A stretch of 64,000 bases of DNA from NCBI GenBank assembly GCA_009379845.1, contig WHSZ01000018.1:1-64000 (forward strand), given 5' to 3'. Below the pieces are notes generated by a model. That model saw only the letters and a program-made list of their open reading frames with translations, had not been told where the DNA came from and did not search any database. Positions 16,245-25,018 of this stretch are shown here, piece by piece. Position 1 is the first letter of the stretch, and each line of letters opens with the position of its first letter. Source of the DNA: Pseudonocardiaceae bacterium. Lineage in GTDB: Bacteria; Actinomycetota; Actinomycetes; Mycobacteriales; Pseudonocardiaceae. A program made the translations under genes and the position numbers.

Positions 16245-17792
16245 ATGAACGTCACTCCCGCATCCGGCAGGCGTAGCGGCGCGACGCCTGCTGCCACACC
16301 AGTCCGGAAGTGGGCGGCGCTTGCTGTCCTGTGCGCGAGTCTGCTGCTGGCCGGGATCGATCTGACAGTGCTGCACGTCGCGGTTCCCGCTCTGAGTCAG
16401 CAGCTGCTGCCGACCGGGACCGAGTTGCTGTGGATCGTCGACGTCTACCCGCTGAGCGTTGCGGCATTGCTGGTCACCTTCGGCACGTTGGCCGACCGGC
16501 TGGGGCGCAAACGCCTGGTGCTGGCAGGGCTTGTGGTGTTCGGAGTCGCGTCCGCCGGCGCCGCGGCCTCGTCCACGGCGACCCAGTTGATCATCGCGCG
16601 TGGCGGCCTTGGCGTCGGTGCCGCCATGTTCATGGCTGCGACCGTCGCGATCATCCGACACGTATTCGTCGACGCACGCCAGCGGGCGCTGGCGATCGGA
16701 ATCTGGACCGCGGCCAACAGTGTCGGCGCGGCCAGTGGGCCCGCACTCGGTGGTTGGGTGCTCCAACACTGGTGGTGGGGCGCGGTCTTCTTGATCAACC
16801 TGCCGGTGGTGGTCATCGCTGTGATCGCCGGTTTCTGGCTCCTCCCTGAGTCCCGCGATCCTGCTCCACGACGCTGGGACGGGGTCAGCGCCCTGATGTC
16901 CATCGTCGGTCTGTTCGCGATCGTCTACGCGCTCAAGCACGTCGCCGACCAGCTCTCCGTGGACCCCATAGGAGTGGTCATCGGTGGGGGAGGGCTTGCC
17001 CTGCTGGCGATATTCGTGTACCGGCAGCGCCGCGTGCGGCAACCGCTCGTGGACCTCTCGCTGTTCGCCGACCGGCGTTTCTCGGTGGCCACGCTCTGCG
17101 TGCTTGTCTGCTTCGGCTGCTACGCCGCCCTGCTGTTCTTCGCCTCCCAACTGCTGCAACTTGTCGCCGGGCACGGGCCTTTGCAGGCCGGGCTCGCGCT
17201 GGTACCGCTGGCCGTGGCGAACGCTGCCGGCGCCATGCTCGCTCCCTGGCTGGCGCGCCGAGGTGGCTACCGCTGGGTGATAGCCGGTGCCCTGCTCGGG
17301 TTCGCGGCCGGATTCGCCGGCCTGGCCGTCACCACCGCCGGCTCCACCGGCACTGGAGCTACTTCGCTGATCGCTTGGTTCGTCCTGGCAGGTTGCGGCG
17401 CGGGCATGGTGATGACACTCGGCGCGGACGCCATCATGTCCACCGCCACGGTCGATCGGGCCGGCGAAGCTGGCGCGATCCAAGAGACCTCGTTCGAGCT
17501 GGGCTCCGGTCTGGGAATCGCCGTGCTCGGCACAACACTGGTCATCACCTACCGTGCCGCGCTTCCCACATTTCCTGGCCTACCAGCCGCTGCGAACGCT
17601 CAAGTCCACGAGTCACTCGGCGCTGCCACCAAACTCGCGGCGCCCCACGGAACGCGAATCTCGGACGTCATAAACGCCGCCCAACACGCCTTCACCCACG
17701 GATTCGCCGCAGCGAGCGCCACAGCCGCGGCAACCTTGACCATCACAGCCGGACTCGTCACCTACTTCCTTCGAACCAAACGCGATCACTAG
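16245..17792 (+). CDS. MFS drug exporter, DHA2 (14-TM) family
   Basis: A 515-residue inner-membrane antiporter of the EmrB/QacA type. The first helix has LLLAGIDLTVLHVAVPALSQ (family motif LDxTVVNVALP). It also has the loop motif LADRLGRKR and the motif-C-like helix NSVGAASGPALGGWVLQHW. About 14 hydrophobic helices are visible. It should export hydrophobic drugs or dyes using proton motive force; the substrate is unknown. It is transcribed divergently from an HxlR repressor-like gene, a usual pairing for inducible exporters. Confidence 0.92.
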   Translation: MNVTPASGRRSGATPAATPVRKWAALAVLCASLLLAGIDLTVLHVAVPALSQQLLPTGTELLWIVDVYPLSVAALLVTFGTLADRLGRKRLVLAGLVVFGVASAGAAASSTATQLIIARGGLGVGAAMFMAATVAIIRHVFVDARQRALAIGIWTAANSVGAASGPALGGWVLQHWWWGAVFLINLPVVVIAVIAGFWLLPESRDPAPRRWDGVSALMSIVGLFAIVYALKHVADQLSVDPIGVVIGGGGLALLAIFVYRQRRVRQPLVDLSLFADRRFSVATLCVLVCFGCYAALLFFASQLLQLVAGHGPLQAGLALVPLAVANAAGAMLAPWLARRGGYRWVIAGALLGFAAGFAGLAVTTAGSTGTGATSLIAWFVLAGCGAGMVMTLGADAIMSTATVDRAGEAGAIQETSFELGSGLGIAVLGTTLVITYRAALPTFPGLPAAANAQVHESLGAATKLAAPHGTRISDVINAAQHAFTHGFAAASATAAATLTITAGLVTYFLRTKRDH

Positions 17793-17876
17793 CTGCTTGC
17801 CTCTGAAAAGGTAGGTCGGGCGGCGGGCGGGGGAGTGTCCGGAAGCCCGGGTGCACCGCACTGGCGACGTTGCTGG

Positions 17877-18647
17877 TTAGCGCCCCAGCCCGTGAAGAAT
17901 TGCTCGGGATACGGGACTCGGGGTCGTTTCGGTTAGATCGAACGGCTCTCGGTGATGCAGCGGTGGCTGCGCCATGAACCGGGGAGTGCGGCCGCGGTGT
18001 GGCTGAGCCGCGTGCACCAAAAAGGGATGGCACAAATACACATCACCCACGGTGCCGGTAGCCAACGACACCGGTCGGTGCTCGGAGGCCGGAACCGCCT
18101 CCTGGCACAGCGACATCCATTCCCGGCCCTCGTCTCCAGCGGCTTCCAGCAGCGGCGGTACATCGAGGTGCGATCCGACGCGGATCCGGGTGGGGGCATC
18201 ATCGGGGCCGACGTCGGAGAACAGGAACAACATCAGCAGACCTCGCTCGCGGGAACGCAGGTTGAGCCTGGGTTCGCCGTGCGGTCCGGCATAGCTGGCC
18301 TCGACATGCCACCCGGCGTCACCGGGGTCGCGATCGCTCGGAAAGCGAAGCGGGAACGTCCCCAGCCCAACGCGGGGAATCCACCGGTCCTTGCCGACGA
18401 GCGCATCGAAGGCCTCGTGCAGCTCCGGCACAGTGGCTGCTTGCTGGAAGGGTTCGGTGGCAAAGCCTTCCAGACGCACGACCGGCTCGGTCCAGGTACT
18501 CGAATCGTCCGCCGCGCAACCGCTGGCCGCCCAAATCTCGCGCACGCACCGTTCGCCGACATCGGCCGGAAACACCCCGGAAAGCTTCAGGAAGCCATCG
18601 GCCACGAACCGCTCGATCTGTTCGTGTGTCAACCCCACTCGCCGCAT
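17877..18647 (-). CDS. Phytanoyl-CoA dioxygenase-family Fe(II)/2-oxoglutarate oxygenase
   Basis: A 256-residue PhyH-family protein. Iron ligands appear to be His and Glu in GWHVEASYAG (HxE in place of the usual HxD) and a distal His in HPFLVHAAQPHRG. The Arg a few residues later in RTPRFMAQPPL would bind 2-oxoglutarate. GSHLDVPP in the middle is typical. Such enzymes hydroxylate or halogenate small molecules or modify secondary metabolites. The start at 18647 (MRRVGLTHEQIERF) follows family starts; a 37-residue upstream extension seems unlikely. It lies 120 bases downstream of the sigma-factor gene on the same strand. Confidence 0.82.
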   Translation of the reverse strand: MRRVGLTHEQIERFVADGFLKLSGVFPADVGERCVREIWAASGCAADDSSTWTEPVVRLEGFATEPFQQAATVPELHEAFDALVGKDRWIPRVGLGTFPLRFPSDRDPGDAGWHVEASYAGPHGEPRLNLRSRERGLLMLFLFSDVGPDDAPTRIRVGSHLDVPPLLEAAGDEGREWMSLCQEAVPASEHRPVSLATGTVGDVYLCHPFLVHAAQPHRGRTPRFMAQPPLHHREPFDLTETTPSPVSRAILHGLGR

Positions 18648-18767
18648 ACTGCTGCCCGGAGCCGGAGCGATCAAACGTTTTTCTCCTCGCGAGCGGGTGA
18701 TGACTTGATCAACCTCGCGGCCGACGGCACCTGCCGCGACAAGGTCAAAGCCAAGCACCCAGCCGGG

Positions 18768-19643
18768 TCAGGTCGAGCTCCAGGCACGGAGTTTGTCGGG
18801 GTTGCGGACCGCCCAGATGCTCTTGATGCGGTCGCCGACCACGTCGAACGCGAACACCGTCCCGGTGACGCCGTTGCGATGCATCATCAGGCCGGGGCGG
18901 CCGTTGACCAGGCGCTCCTCGAGCGTCACGTCGTCGGGCGCCAAGGTGGCCAGGGTGATGTAGTGACGCGCGATGGCCTCGGCGCCCTCGATCGGACCCG
19001 GTGCCGCAAGCGCGCGGCCGCCACCGTCCGCGGTCGCGGTGGCGTCGGGATCGAGTAGCCGAACGACGGCGCCGATGTCCTTGGCCGTCCACGCCTCCTT
19101 GAAATGCCGGACGATTTCGGCCTGTCGAGCTGTCGGAGCCGACGTGGCTGGTGCGGTGCCGAGGCGCCGTCGGGCCGAGGAGGCGAGCTGGCGGCAGGCA
19201 GCCGGCGTACGCCCCACGATCTCGGCGATCTCGGCGAACGGATAGCGGAAGACGTCGTGCAGGATAAACGAGACGCGCTCGGCCGGCGTCATCGAGTCGA
19301 GTACCACGAGGAAGGCCATGCTGACCGAGTCGTCGAGGGTGACATGCTCGGCGGGATCGGACGTCGGTTCAGGCAGCGGCTCGGGGATCCATTCGCCGAC
19401 ATAGCGCTCACGCCGCATGCGCGCCGATCCGAGCAGGTCGAGGCAAATACGGCTGGCGACAGTGGTCAACCAGGCGCCGGGGGACTCGATGGCCTGCTGT
19501 TGCGGTCGGGACAGCGCGTACCAGCGGGCGTAGGTCTCCTGCACCACGTCCTCCGCGTCGGCCAGTGATCCGAGCAGCCGATAGGCCACGTTGATCAGGT
19601 GCGGGCGCTCGCTCATGAGCTCGCTCGCTCCGGAGATGCTCAT
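18768..19643 (-). CDS. ECF41-type sigma factor (SigJ-like) with SnoaL-like domain
   Basis: A 291-residue ECF sigma factor of the ECF41 group. Sigma-2 (HLINVAYRLLGSLADAEDVVQETYARW) and sigma-4 (AERVSFILHDVFRYPFAEIAEIVGRTPAACRQLASSARRRL) are complete. A C-terminal SnoaL-like domain of about 110 residues acts as the built-in regulator. The three hallmark motifs are present: a WLPEP-type linker (WIPEPLPEP), DGGGR and NPDKL. ECF41 factors have no anti-sigma and usually control one adjacent operon encoding a carboxymuconolactone decarboxylase, oxidoreductase, epimerase or DoxX-type protein. Here the divergent DoxX gene fits. ATG 19643 is chosen. Confidence 0.92.
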   Translation of the reverse strand: MSISGASELMSERPHLINVAYRLLGSLADAEDVVQETYARWYALSRPQQQAIESPGAWLTTVASRICLDLLGSARMRRERYVGEWIPEPLPEPTSDPAEHVTLDDSVSMAFLVVLDSMTPAERVSFILHDVFRYPFAEIAEIVGRTPAACRQLASSARRRLGTAPATSAPTARQAEIVRHFKEAWTAKDIGAVVRLLDPDATATADGGGRALAAPGPIEGAEAIARHYITLATLAPDDVTLEERLVNGRPGLMMHRNGVTGTVFAFDVVGDRIKSIWAVRNPDKLRAWSST

Positions 19644-19722
19644 GCGGTCAGCCTTTCCCCTTGTCGCTCTTGTGCCTACCAGTACGACGAGCTGGCGGGC
19701 AGATCTGTGAGGTCTGGCATTC

Positions 19723-19748
19723 CTGACATTCCGGGCGGACGCGTCGTC
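19723..19748 (+). promoter_or_regulatory. Candidate ECF41-dependent promoter
   Basis: CTGACAT at 19723-19729 and CGTC at 19745-19748, separated by 15 bases, approximate the ECF41 promoter pattern (TGTCACA, about 16 bases, CGTC). The pair lies 50 bases upstream of the DoxX start, as expected for the target operon. The -35 part is degenerate. Confidence 0.4.
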
Positions 19749-19797
19749 GTACTCGGTAAAAGCCATCTGCCACCTGTCAGCTCGCAAGGAGATCCCG

Positions 19798-20172
19798 ATG
19801 AACATCGCCCTCTGGATCGTCGCCTCGGTGCTCGCCGCGGCGTTCCTCGCGTCCGGCGCCGCCAAGATCTTCCAGCCTCGCGAGAAACTCATCGCCGGCG
19901 GCTACGGGTGGGCCGAGGACGTCAGCCCGTTGCAGGTCAAGCTGATCGGTGTCGTCGAGGCCGTGGGTGCCGTCGGGCTCATCGTCCCTGCCGCGCTCGG
20001 CATCCTCGAGGTCCTTACCCCCGCGGCCGGGGTCGGCCTGGCACTCGTGATGGTCGTCGCCGTGCTCGTCCACATTCGGCGCCATGAGACGAAACACGTC
20101 GTCAGCCCCCTCGTGCTCGGAGCGATCGCAGCTGCCGTCGCGGTGCTGCGCTTCGGCCCCTTCAGTTTCTGA
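19798..20172 (+). CDS. DoxX-family membrane protein
   Basis: A 124-residue protein with four hydrophobic helices, starting MNIALWIVASVLAAAFLASGAAKI and carrying the family FQPREKLIAGGYGWAED loop. DoxX-like proteins are small quinone- or redox-associated membrane proteins of uncertain role. The start has AAGGAGATCC upstream. It is the first gene after a candidate ECF41 promoter and divergent from the ECF41 sigma gene, so it is probably the sigma factor's own target. Confidence 0.85.
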   Translation: MNIALWIVASVLAAAFLASGAAKIFQPREKLIAGGYGWAEDVSPLQVKLIGVVEAVGAVGLIVPAALGILEVLTPAAGVGLALVMVVAVLVHIRRHETKHVVSPLVLGAIAAAVAVLRFGPFSF

Positions 20173-20220
20173 TCCCGCACCAGGATTCTTGTCCCCGCAC
20201 CAGGAAATGGAGAAACGCAC

Positions 20221-20646
20221 ATGCCATCAACTCAAGAAGCACGCAACAAGGCGGCCCTGCGCCGGCTGAACGAGGCGCTCAACAGCGGCGACCCGCACCT
20301 GATCTCGACGACGATCGACGACGTCTTCCAGCCCGATGTCCTCATCCGCACGCCCCTGCAGGTCGATGCCAGCGGCACGGACCTGATGAAGCAACTGTGG
20401 GCGGTGCTCCTGCGCGGATTCCCCGACCTCCACGTCGAGGTCGAGGACGTCATCGCCGAGGGAGACAAGGTCGTCAGCCGCAACACGGTCTCCGGCACCC
20501 ACGAGGGTGAGTACCTGGGCGTCGCACCCACGGGCAAGTCCCTCACCTGGAACGAGATCTTCATCGGCCGCCTCGTCGACGGCCGAGTCGCCGAGACCTG
20601 GGGAGTCGTCGACGTCGCCGCCCAGATGCGGCAGCTCGGAATCTAG
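20221..20646 (+). CDS. SnoaL-like polyketide cyclase/ester cyclase-family protein
   Basis: A 141-residue cone-fold protein of the SnoaL-like/NTF2 superfamily, with the pattern GFPDLHVEVEDVIAEGDKVVSRNTVSGTH and EIFIGRLVDGRVAETWGVVD. Members include hydrolases, cyclases and non-enzymatic binders. It begins 48 bases after the DoxX gene with GAGAAACGCAC upstream, so it is probably in the same ECF41-controlled operon. The specific reaction is unknown. Confidence 0.82.
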   Translation: MPSTQEARNKAALRRLNEALNSGDPHLISTTIDDVFQPDVLIRTPLQVDASGTDLMKQLWAVLLRGFPDLHVEVEDVIAEGDKVVSRNTVSGTHEGEYLGVAPTGKSLTWNEIFIGRLVDGRVAETWGVVDVAAQMRQLGI

Positions 20647-20934
20647 CCTCGGGATTTCGCTGGGTTTGAGTCGACACGAGGCTTGAGATGCACGGAAGTG
20701 CCTGTCCTGCAAGGAATACTGGTGTTTGCGACGCATCAATCGAAAGCGTGTGCGGTCACGACCGCCACGATAGCCGCCTCTCCCACCCGGCAGCACTCGC
20801 ACCAAGCCCGACGCGTTTATTCGGGCGAGAAAGTCAAGCCGAACACCAGGATATCCCCACGCGGCCCGTTGGGCCGTGCCCGGCCGCCGCGCCGTGTATC
20901 GCTGCGATGGACCCACAAAACGCCGCACAGTGGC
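20647..20934. other. Non-coding stretch upstream of pseudogene
   Basis: About 290 bases between the SnoaL-like gene and the first recognisable part of the imine-reductase relic. I see no conserved protein frame, RNA or strong repeat; it probably represents eroded sequence. Confidence 0.4.
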
Positions 20935-21622
20935 CAAATCTGTCACCTGCCTCACCACCTACGAGGCCACCTCGCGGGCGCTGGCACCCTCGTCCGCCGC
21001 CATGGCCGGCACAGCGCTGGTCACCTTGAATAGCGGAGGCCCTTCCGGGGCGCGGGCCATGGCGACGTGGGCGGCCGACCGCGGCGCCCGCTACCTCGAC
21101 GGGGCCGTGAAGAACGTGCCCTCGGCCGTCGGCAAGGCCGACACCCAGCTGTACTACAGCGGTGACCGCGGTGTGTTCGACGACCACGAGCCGACACTGA
21201 GGGCCTCGGTGGTGACACCAGTTTCCTCGGCACCGACTCCGACCTTGCCGCTCTGTTCGAACCCGCTGTCGGGGGCACACTGCTGCCTGCGCTCGTGGGC
21301 TTCTTCCAGGGAGCCGCACCGGTCACCGCGCGAGGACTTCCCGCGTCCTCACTCGTGGAGCACGAAGCGAAATGGCTGGCCATGATCGCGTCGGTGCTGC
21401 CGACGTTCGCCGAGGAGATCGACACCGGCGACTACAGCAAACTCCAGTCCTCGCTCGGGTTGTTCCACGACGCCATCGACGAGGACCCTGGCGGTCGGCA
21501 CGGAAGCGGGCATCGACGTCAGCTGGCACCACCCGCTGCACGATTTGTTGCGCAGGGCCGTCGCCGAAGGCAGGGCCGAGCAAAGCATCTTCGCGCTCAT
21601 CGAGGTGCTCAGGAAACCCTGA
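20935..21622 (+). pseudogene. NAD(P)-dependent imine reductase/6PGDH-like dehydrogenase relic
   Basis: Three frames together read as the family sequence from TTYEATSRALAPSSAAMAG to the stop at 21622. Recognisable parts are VTLNSGGPSGARAMATWAADRG, YLDGAVKNVPSAVG, then ALVGFFQGAAPVTARGLPASS and SWHHPLHDLLRRAVAEGR. One missing C at 21204-21205 and one extra C in CCC at 21486-21488 account for both frame changes. The nucleotide-binding N-terminus (GxGxxG) is absent upstream of about 20935, so the gene is truncated even if the two indels are consensus errors. Imine reductases reduce cyclic imines with NADPH. Confidence 0.75.
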
Positions 21623-21627
21623 ACACC

Positions 21628-21810
21628 TCACGCCACCCGGGCACCGGACATGCTCTGCCGGTACTCGGGTGCCTCGGCTGCGTCGGTGTAGTCGAGCAGG
21701 TTTCCTGCCAGCTCGTGCAGCCTCGCCTTGACCTCGGCAGGGGTGGCCCGGAAGAACTCGCGGCGGGGGTCGCGCAACTCGCGAGCAGAATCAGTGCGGC
21801 AAACCCCGCG
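21628..21810 (-). pseudogene. C-terminal fragment of an unrecognised protein
   Basis: A minus-strand frame ending at TGA 21628-21630 encodes SARELRDPRREFFRATPAEV followed by a conserved-looking helical tail (ARLHELAGNLLDYTD, then EYRQS). This reads like a real protein end, possibly that of T5orf172/GIY-YIG-DUF4041 proteins; the identification is weak. No matching upstream part exists: the sequence runs directly into the end of the GNAT gene at 21839. Probably a leftover of a deletion or insertion. Confidence 0.35.
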
Positions 21811-21838
21811 CCCCTCAGCAGGGGCGACCGGCTGCGAG

Positions 21839-22513
21839 CTATCCGGTCGAGTGCGACCGCTGCGCCTCGACGCTTGCTGGACGCCACATCGGCTGCAACC
21901 GTGGTCCGTCGGGCAGCTCGATCGGGTCGCCGAGGTCGGTGAACCCGACTCGCTCGTACAGTGCCCGGTTCCTCGGCGAGCTGGCTTCCAGGTAAACCGG
22001 CTCTCCTTCCGCGTCCAGCCGCCCCAGTTGCTCGCGCAGCATCGCGCCGCCGAAGCCCTGCCCGCGCCGGCCCGAGTCGACCACGATGTTCAGCAGATAC
22101 CAGTGCGTGTCCTTCGGCTGTCGCTGTCCGGTGAGCTCGACCAGCAGCTTCATCCGGTCGGCGTATTCGCCGTAGGCCTGCTCGATGAACTGGGCGCCCT
22201 CCGGGTCCTCCAGGCCCGGCGTGCCGGTTCCTTGAGAGTGGTCGATCCGCTCCCAGAGCGAGATCCCGGCCACCGCCCCGGACTCGTCCTCGGCGATCAC
22301 CAGCTCCCCTGAGTGCAGAATGCTTTCCAGATAGGCCGCTGTCGTCTCCGGCCAGGTGCCGATGGTGAGCCGCCGACGAGCGTCCTCGTCGTGGATCACC
22401 CAGCTCAGCACGGGGTCGTGCAGGTTGGCCGCGGTGTAGGCCTCGGCCACCGCGGGTACCTCGGCTCGCTCCGGTCGGCGGACCGTGATCCGCTGATTCG
22501 TCTGATTCGTCAT
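21839..22513 (-). CDS. GNAT-family N-acetyltransferase
   Basis: A 224-residue acetyltransferase. The acetyl-CoA site is visible as LNIVVDSGRRGQGFGGAMLREQL (motif A, RRGQGFG). It is followed by YLEASSPRNRALYERVGF with the catalytic-side Tyr. An N-terminal segment VRRPERAEVPAVAEAY starts the fold. The substrate is unknown. Its ATG overlaps the TGA that would end the upstream desaturase gene if that gene's last few codons are read in a corrected frame (ATGA overlap), which suggests translational coupling. Confidence 0.85.
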   Translation of the reverse strand: MTNQTNQRITVRRPERAEVPAVAEAYTAANLHDPVLSWVIHDEDARRRLTIGTWPETTAAYLESILHSGELVIAEDESGAVAGISLWERIDHSQGTGTPGLEDPEGAQFIEQAYGEYADRMKLLVELTGQRQPKDTHWYLLNIVVDSGRRGQGFGGAMLREQLGRLDAEGEPVYLEASSPRNRALYERVGFTDLGDPIELPDGPRLQPMWRPASVEAQRSHSTG

Positions 22514-23531
22514 GACTCTCCTTCGATATTGTCGGAACCCGCCGGAATGGCGCGGGTCCGGTGGTCGGCATGACTAGCTCTCGTGCGCGGTCGAGACGGC
22601 GCTGGGTGGGCCAGCGCACGTCGTGGGCCCAGCCGAGCTTCTCGAACAGCCAGATCACCCGCGCGGAGATGTCGAGCTGGCCGCGTTGCACGCCGTGTCG
22701 GGCGCAGGTCGGATCGGCGTGGTGCAGGTTGTGCCAGGATTCGCCGAACGAGAGGATCGCCAGCGGCCAGAAGTTCGCGGACTTGTCCCTGGCGGTGAAC
22801 GGGCGTTTCCCGAGCATGTGACAGATCGAGTTCACCGACCAGGTCACGTGGTGCAGCACGCAAACGCGCACCAGCCCCGCCCAGAAGAACGCGGTGACCG
22901 CACCCCACAGTGACCAGGTAATCAAGCCGCCGATCAGCGCGGGGACGGTGAGGCTGAGCAGGGTCCACAACCAGAACAATCGGTCGATCCTGCTGATGAG
23001 CGGGTCCTCGACCAGATCTGGCGCGAACCGGTCGACATTGCTGAGGTCGCGGGAGAAGTTCCAGCCCATGTGCGCATGCCAGAACCCCCTCGCGATGGCC
23101 CACGGTGTCGTGCCGAACAGCCATGGCGAGTGCGGATCACCATCTCTGTCCGCGAAGGCGTGGTGCCGCCGATGGTCGGCGACCCACATGATCACCGGTC
23201 CTTGCAGTGCGGTACTTCCTGCGATCGCGAGTGCCGCCCGCAACCACAGTCTCGCCTTGAACGCGCCGTGTGTGAAGTGCCGATGGTAGGCAACCGTGAT
23301 GCCGAGCCCGCTGATCACGTAGCAGACCAGGAACAACCCGACATCGACCCAGCTCAGCCCCCATCCCCAAGCGAAGGGCACCGCGACGATCAGCGCGAAC
23401 ATCGGGGTGAGCAAGCCGAGATAGACGGAGAACTGGGCCATGGCACTGCGCCTGCCGGTGAGGACCGGCTTCGTGCCCTCGGTGACCGGTTTTCCCTCGG
23501 GCACGGCGGCAGGAGAAGGGATGGTCGGCAT
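22510..23531 (-). CDS. Fatty-acid (stearoyl-CoA/acyl-lipid delta-9) desaturase, frame break near 3' end
   Basis: A membrane di-iron desaturase of about 335 residues. The three His boxes are present: HRHFTH, HRRHHAF and HNLHHA, with four or so transmembrane helices between. It introduces a double bond into acyl chains. In the sequence as given, the frame has no stop near the end and stays open to 21609 through the GNAT gene in another frame (640 residues). One extra C in the CCC run at 22538-22540 gives a normal end (GSDNIEGES) at 22510, overlapping the GNAT start. I prefer that reading. A divergent TetR regulator and an operator-like repeat lie upstream. Confidence 0.85.
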
Positions 23532-23541
23532 GATTGGATCG

Positions 23542-23576
23542 TACGTTCGTCAAAATATTTGCGCAAGACGTACGTA
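23542..23576. promoter_or_regulatory. TetR operator candidate between desaturase and regulator
   Basis: TACGTTCGTC at 23542-23551 and GACGTACGTA at 23567-23576 form a 10-base inverted repeat with one mismatch and a 15-base AT-rich spacer. It fills most of the 69-base gap between the divergent desaturase and TetR genes. TetR repressors of desaturase genes commonly use such sites. Confidence 0.6.
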
Positions 23577-23600
23577 CGTGAAAGTGCTAGGGTCGGCGAC

Positions 23601-24176
23601 GTGAGCCAACGCGAGGATCTACTGGCCGGTGCACGGAAATGCTTGGTCGAAAAGGGGTACCAACGCACAACGGCCCGCGACATCGCCACGGCCTCGGGGT
23701 CACATCTCGCCTCGATCGGCTACCACTTCGGTTCCAAGGACGCGTTGATGAATCTCGCCGCGCTGCAGGCGCAGGACGAGTGGGGCGACATGATCGTCGC
23801 CTCGGTGCGGGCCGCGGTCGGTGCGGACCCGGTCCAACGACTACAGATCGCCTTCGAGGAGTTGTTCGCGTCGCTGCCCCGGCACCGCGAGCTCATCCTG
23901 GCCAGCGTGCAGGCCTACGCCCAAGCGGAGTTCGCCGCGGAGATTCGCGACGCCCTGCGCGACGCCACCCGGATCGCCCGTGCCGAACTGACCGCCATGT
24001 TGCTCGGTCGAGACGTCGGCGACATCGACGTGGCGACCGCCGACACCATCGGCACGGTCGTCCATTCACTGATTATCGGCTTCGCGGTGCAGTCGTTGGT
24101 CGCCCCCGACACGCTTCCGAGTGGTGACGCCGCCGTCGCAGCACTGCGGGAACTGGTGGTCGAGCACACCGCGTAA
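23601..24176 (+). CDS. TetR-family transcriptional regulator
   Basis: A 191-residue regulator: N-terminal helix-turn-helix REDLLAGARKCLVEKGYQRTTARDIATASG with SIGYHFGSKDALMN, and a helical ligand domain. GTG 23601 gives a normal start just before the DNA-binding domain; longer upstream frames overlap the desaturase antisense and are unlikely. It is divergent from the desaturase gene and probably represses it in response to acyl-CoA or fatty acids (inference from position). Confidence 0.88.
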   Translation: MSQREDLLAGARKCLVEKGYQRTTARDIATASGSHLASIGYHFGSKDALMNLAALQAQDEWGDMIVASVRAAVGADPVQRLQIAFEELFASLPRHRELILASVQAYAQAEFAAEIRDALRDATRIARAELTAMLLGRDVGDIDVATADTIGTVVHSLIIGFAVQSLVAPDTLPSGDAAVAALRELVVEHTA

Positions 24177-24202
24177 GGGAAGGCAGGCCGCTACGTTGCC
24201 TA

Positions 24203-24240
24203 GCTAGATGTGACGTCCAACCTGGTTGCGCACATCTAGC
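24203..24240. terminator. Inverted repeat GCTAGATGTG ... CACATCTAGC
   Basis: Perfect 10-base arms with an 18-base loop between the convergent TetR and glyoxalase-fold genes, overlapping the latter's stop codon. The position and strength suggest a bidirectional terminator. Confidence 0.6.
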
Positions 24241-24850
24241 GCGAGGCCGGCTCCCAGACGAAGCCGTCGGGATCGGTGAACGACCCGGCGTCGCCGTGGA
24301 TGAGGATCCGGTGCGAGCCGGTGCCCTCCGGTGGCACGCCGGCGTCCTTGGCGAGGGCGTTGCGTCCGTAAAGGCCGAGCTGGATGGAGCTCGACGGCAG
24401 CTTGAACTCGACGTACTTCCCGAAGCTCTTGCCCACCTTGAGGCCCTGCTCGACGTAGAACCGCTTCGTCACGCCGACGTCCGATGCGCCGAGCAGCAGC
24501 ACGATCTCGTCGACCTCCCGAGAGGCCGACCCGGAGTTCTTCTTGTTCGACGTCGCGACCTTCCAGATCGCGCCGTCCGGGGCCTGGACAACGCCGCCGT
24601 AGCCCCAAAGTCCCTTCTTGGCGGGCTTCAACGTGGTGGCGCCGGCGTCGAGCGCGGTGCCGATGAGCGCATCGGCGTTGGCGGGCTGCGACACGATGAG
24701 GGACAGCGTGTAGGCGCGGAAGCCGGTCGTCGGCGCGTCCGAGGCGCGGAGCCGGACCTGGTCGGGCCCGAGGTCGAACGCCGCCTTGTAGAACTGCTCG
24801 GCGGCCGGCGGGTCGGCCGCCTCGAGGGTGATGGATTCGATGGAGGTCAT
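24236..24850 (-). CDS. Glyoxalase/bleomycin-resistance-fold protein, two VOC modules
   Basis: A 204-residue vicinal-oxygen-chelate protein with two modules: SIESITLEAADPPAAEQFYKA at the N-terminus and EIVLLLGASDVGVTKRFYVE in the middle, and GDAGSFTDPDGFVWEPASR at the end (GxExxDPDG-like). Metal ligands cannot be assigned confidently. Function may be resistance, an isomerase or a lyase. ATG 24850 follows the family start; ATG 24868 is an alternative. It is a single gene with a terminator-like repeat downstream. Confidence 0.82.
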   Translation of the reverse strand: MTSIESITLEAADPPAAEQFYKAAFDLGPDQVRLRASDAPTTGFRAYTLSLIVSQPANADALIGTALDAGATTLKPAKKGLWGYGGVVQAPDGAIWKVATSNKKNSGSASREVDEIVLLLGASDVGVTKRFYVEQGLKVGKSFGKYVEFKLPSSSIQLGLYGRNALAKDAGVPPEGTGSHRILIHGDAGSFTDPDGFVWEPASR

Positions 24851-24999
24851 GGTCACGACACTAGGCACGACGCCCGCCCGCTGCTTCTCGATTCCTGACC
24901 GGCTGGTCGTGGCGCTGCGACTGCGGGTGCCAGCGCAGCCGGTGATCAGGCGGGTCCGCTCGGCAACGGGATCTTGGAAACCTTAGATTTTCGCATGAC

Positions 25000-25018
25000 T
25001 TAGGTTAGTCTTCCCTAA
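25000..25018 (+). promoter_or_regulatory. IdeR/DmdR iron box
   Basis: TTAGGTTAGTCTTCCCTAA matches the actinobacterial iron box (TTAGGTTAGNCTAACCTAA) at 17 of 19 positions. It abuts the ATG of the siderophore-binding lipoprotein gene (ATG 25018), so iron-bound repressor would block transcription initiation. The placement implies a very short or absent 5' leader. Confidence 0.85.

Noticed and set aside
15882..17483. 533-codon minus-strand frame opposite the MFS exporter
   Set aside because: Gln/Asp/Gly-rich nonsense translation without domains; antisense shadow of the MFS and HxlR region.
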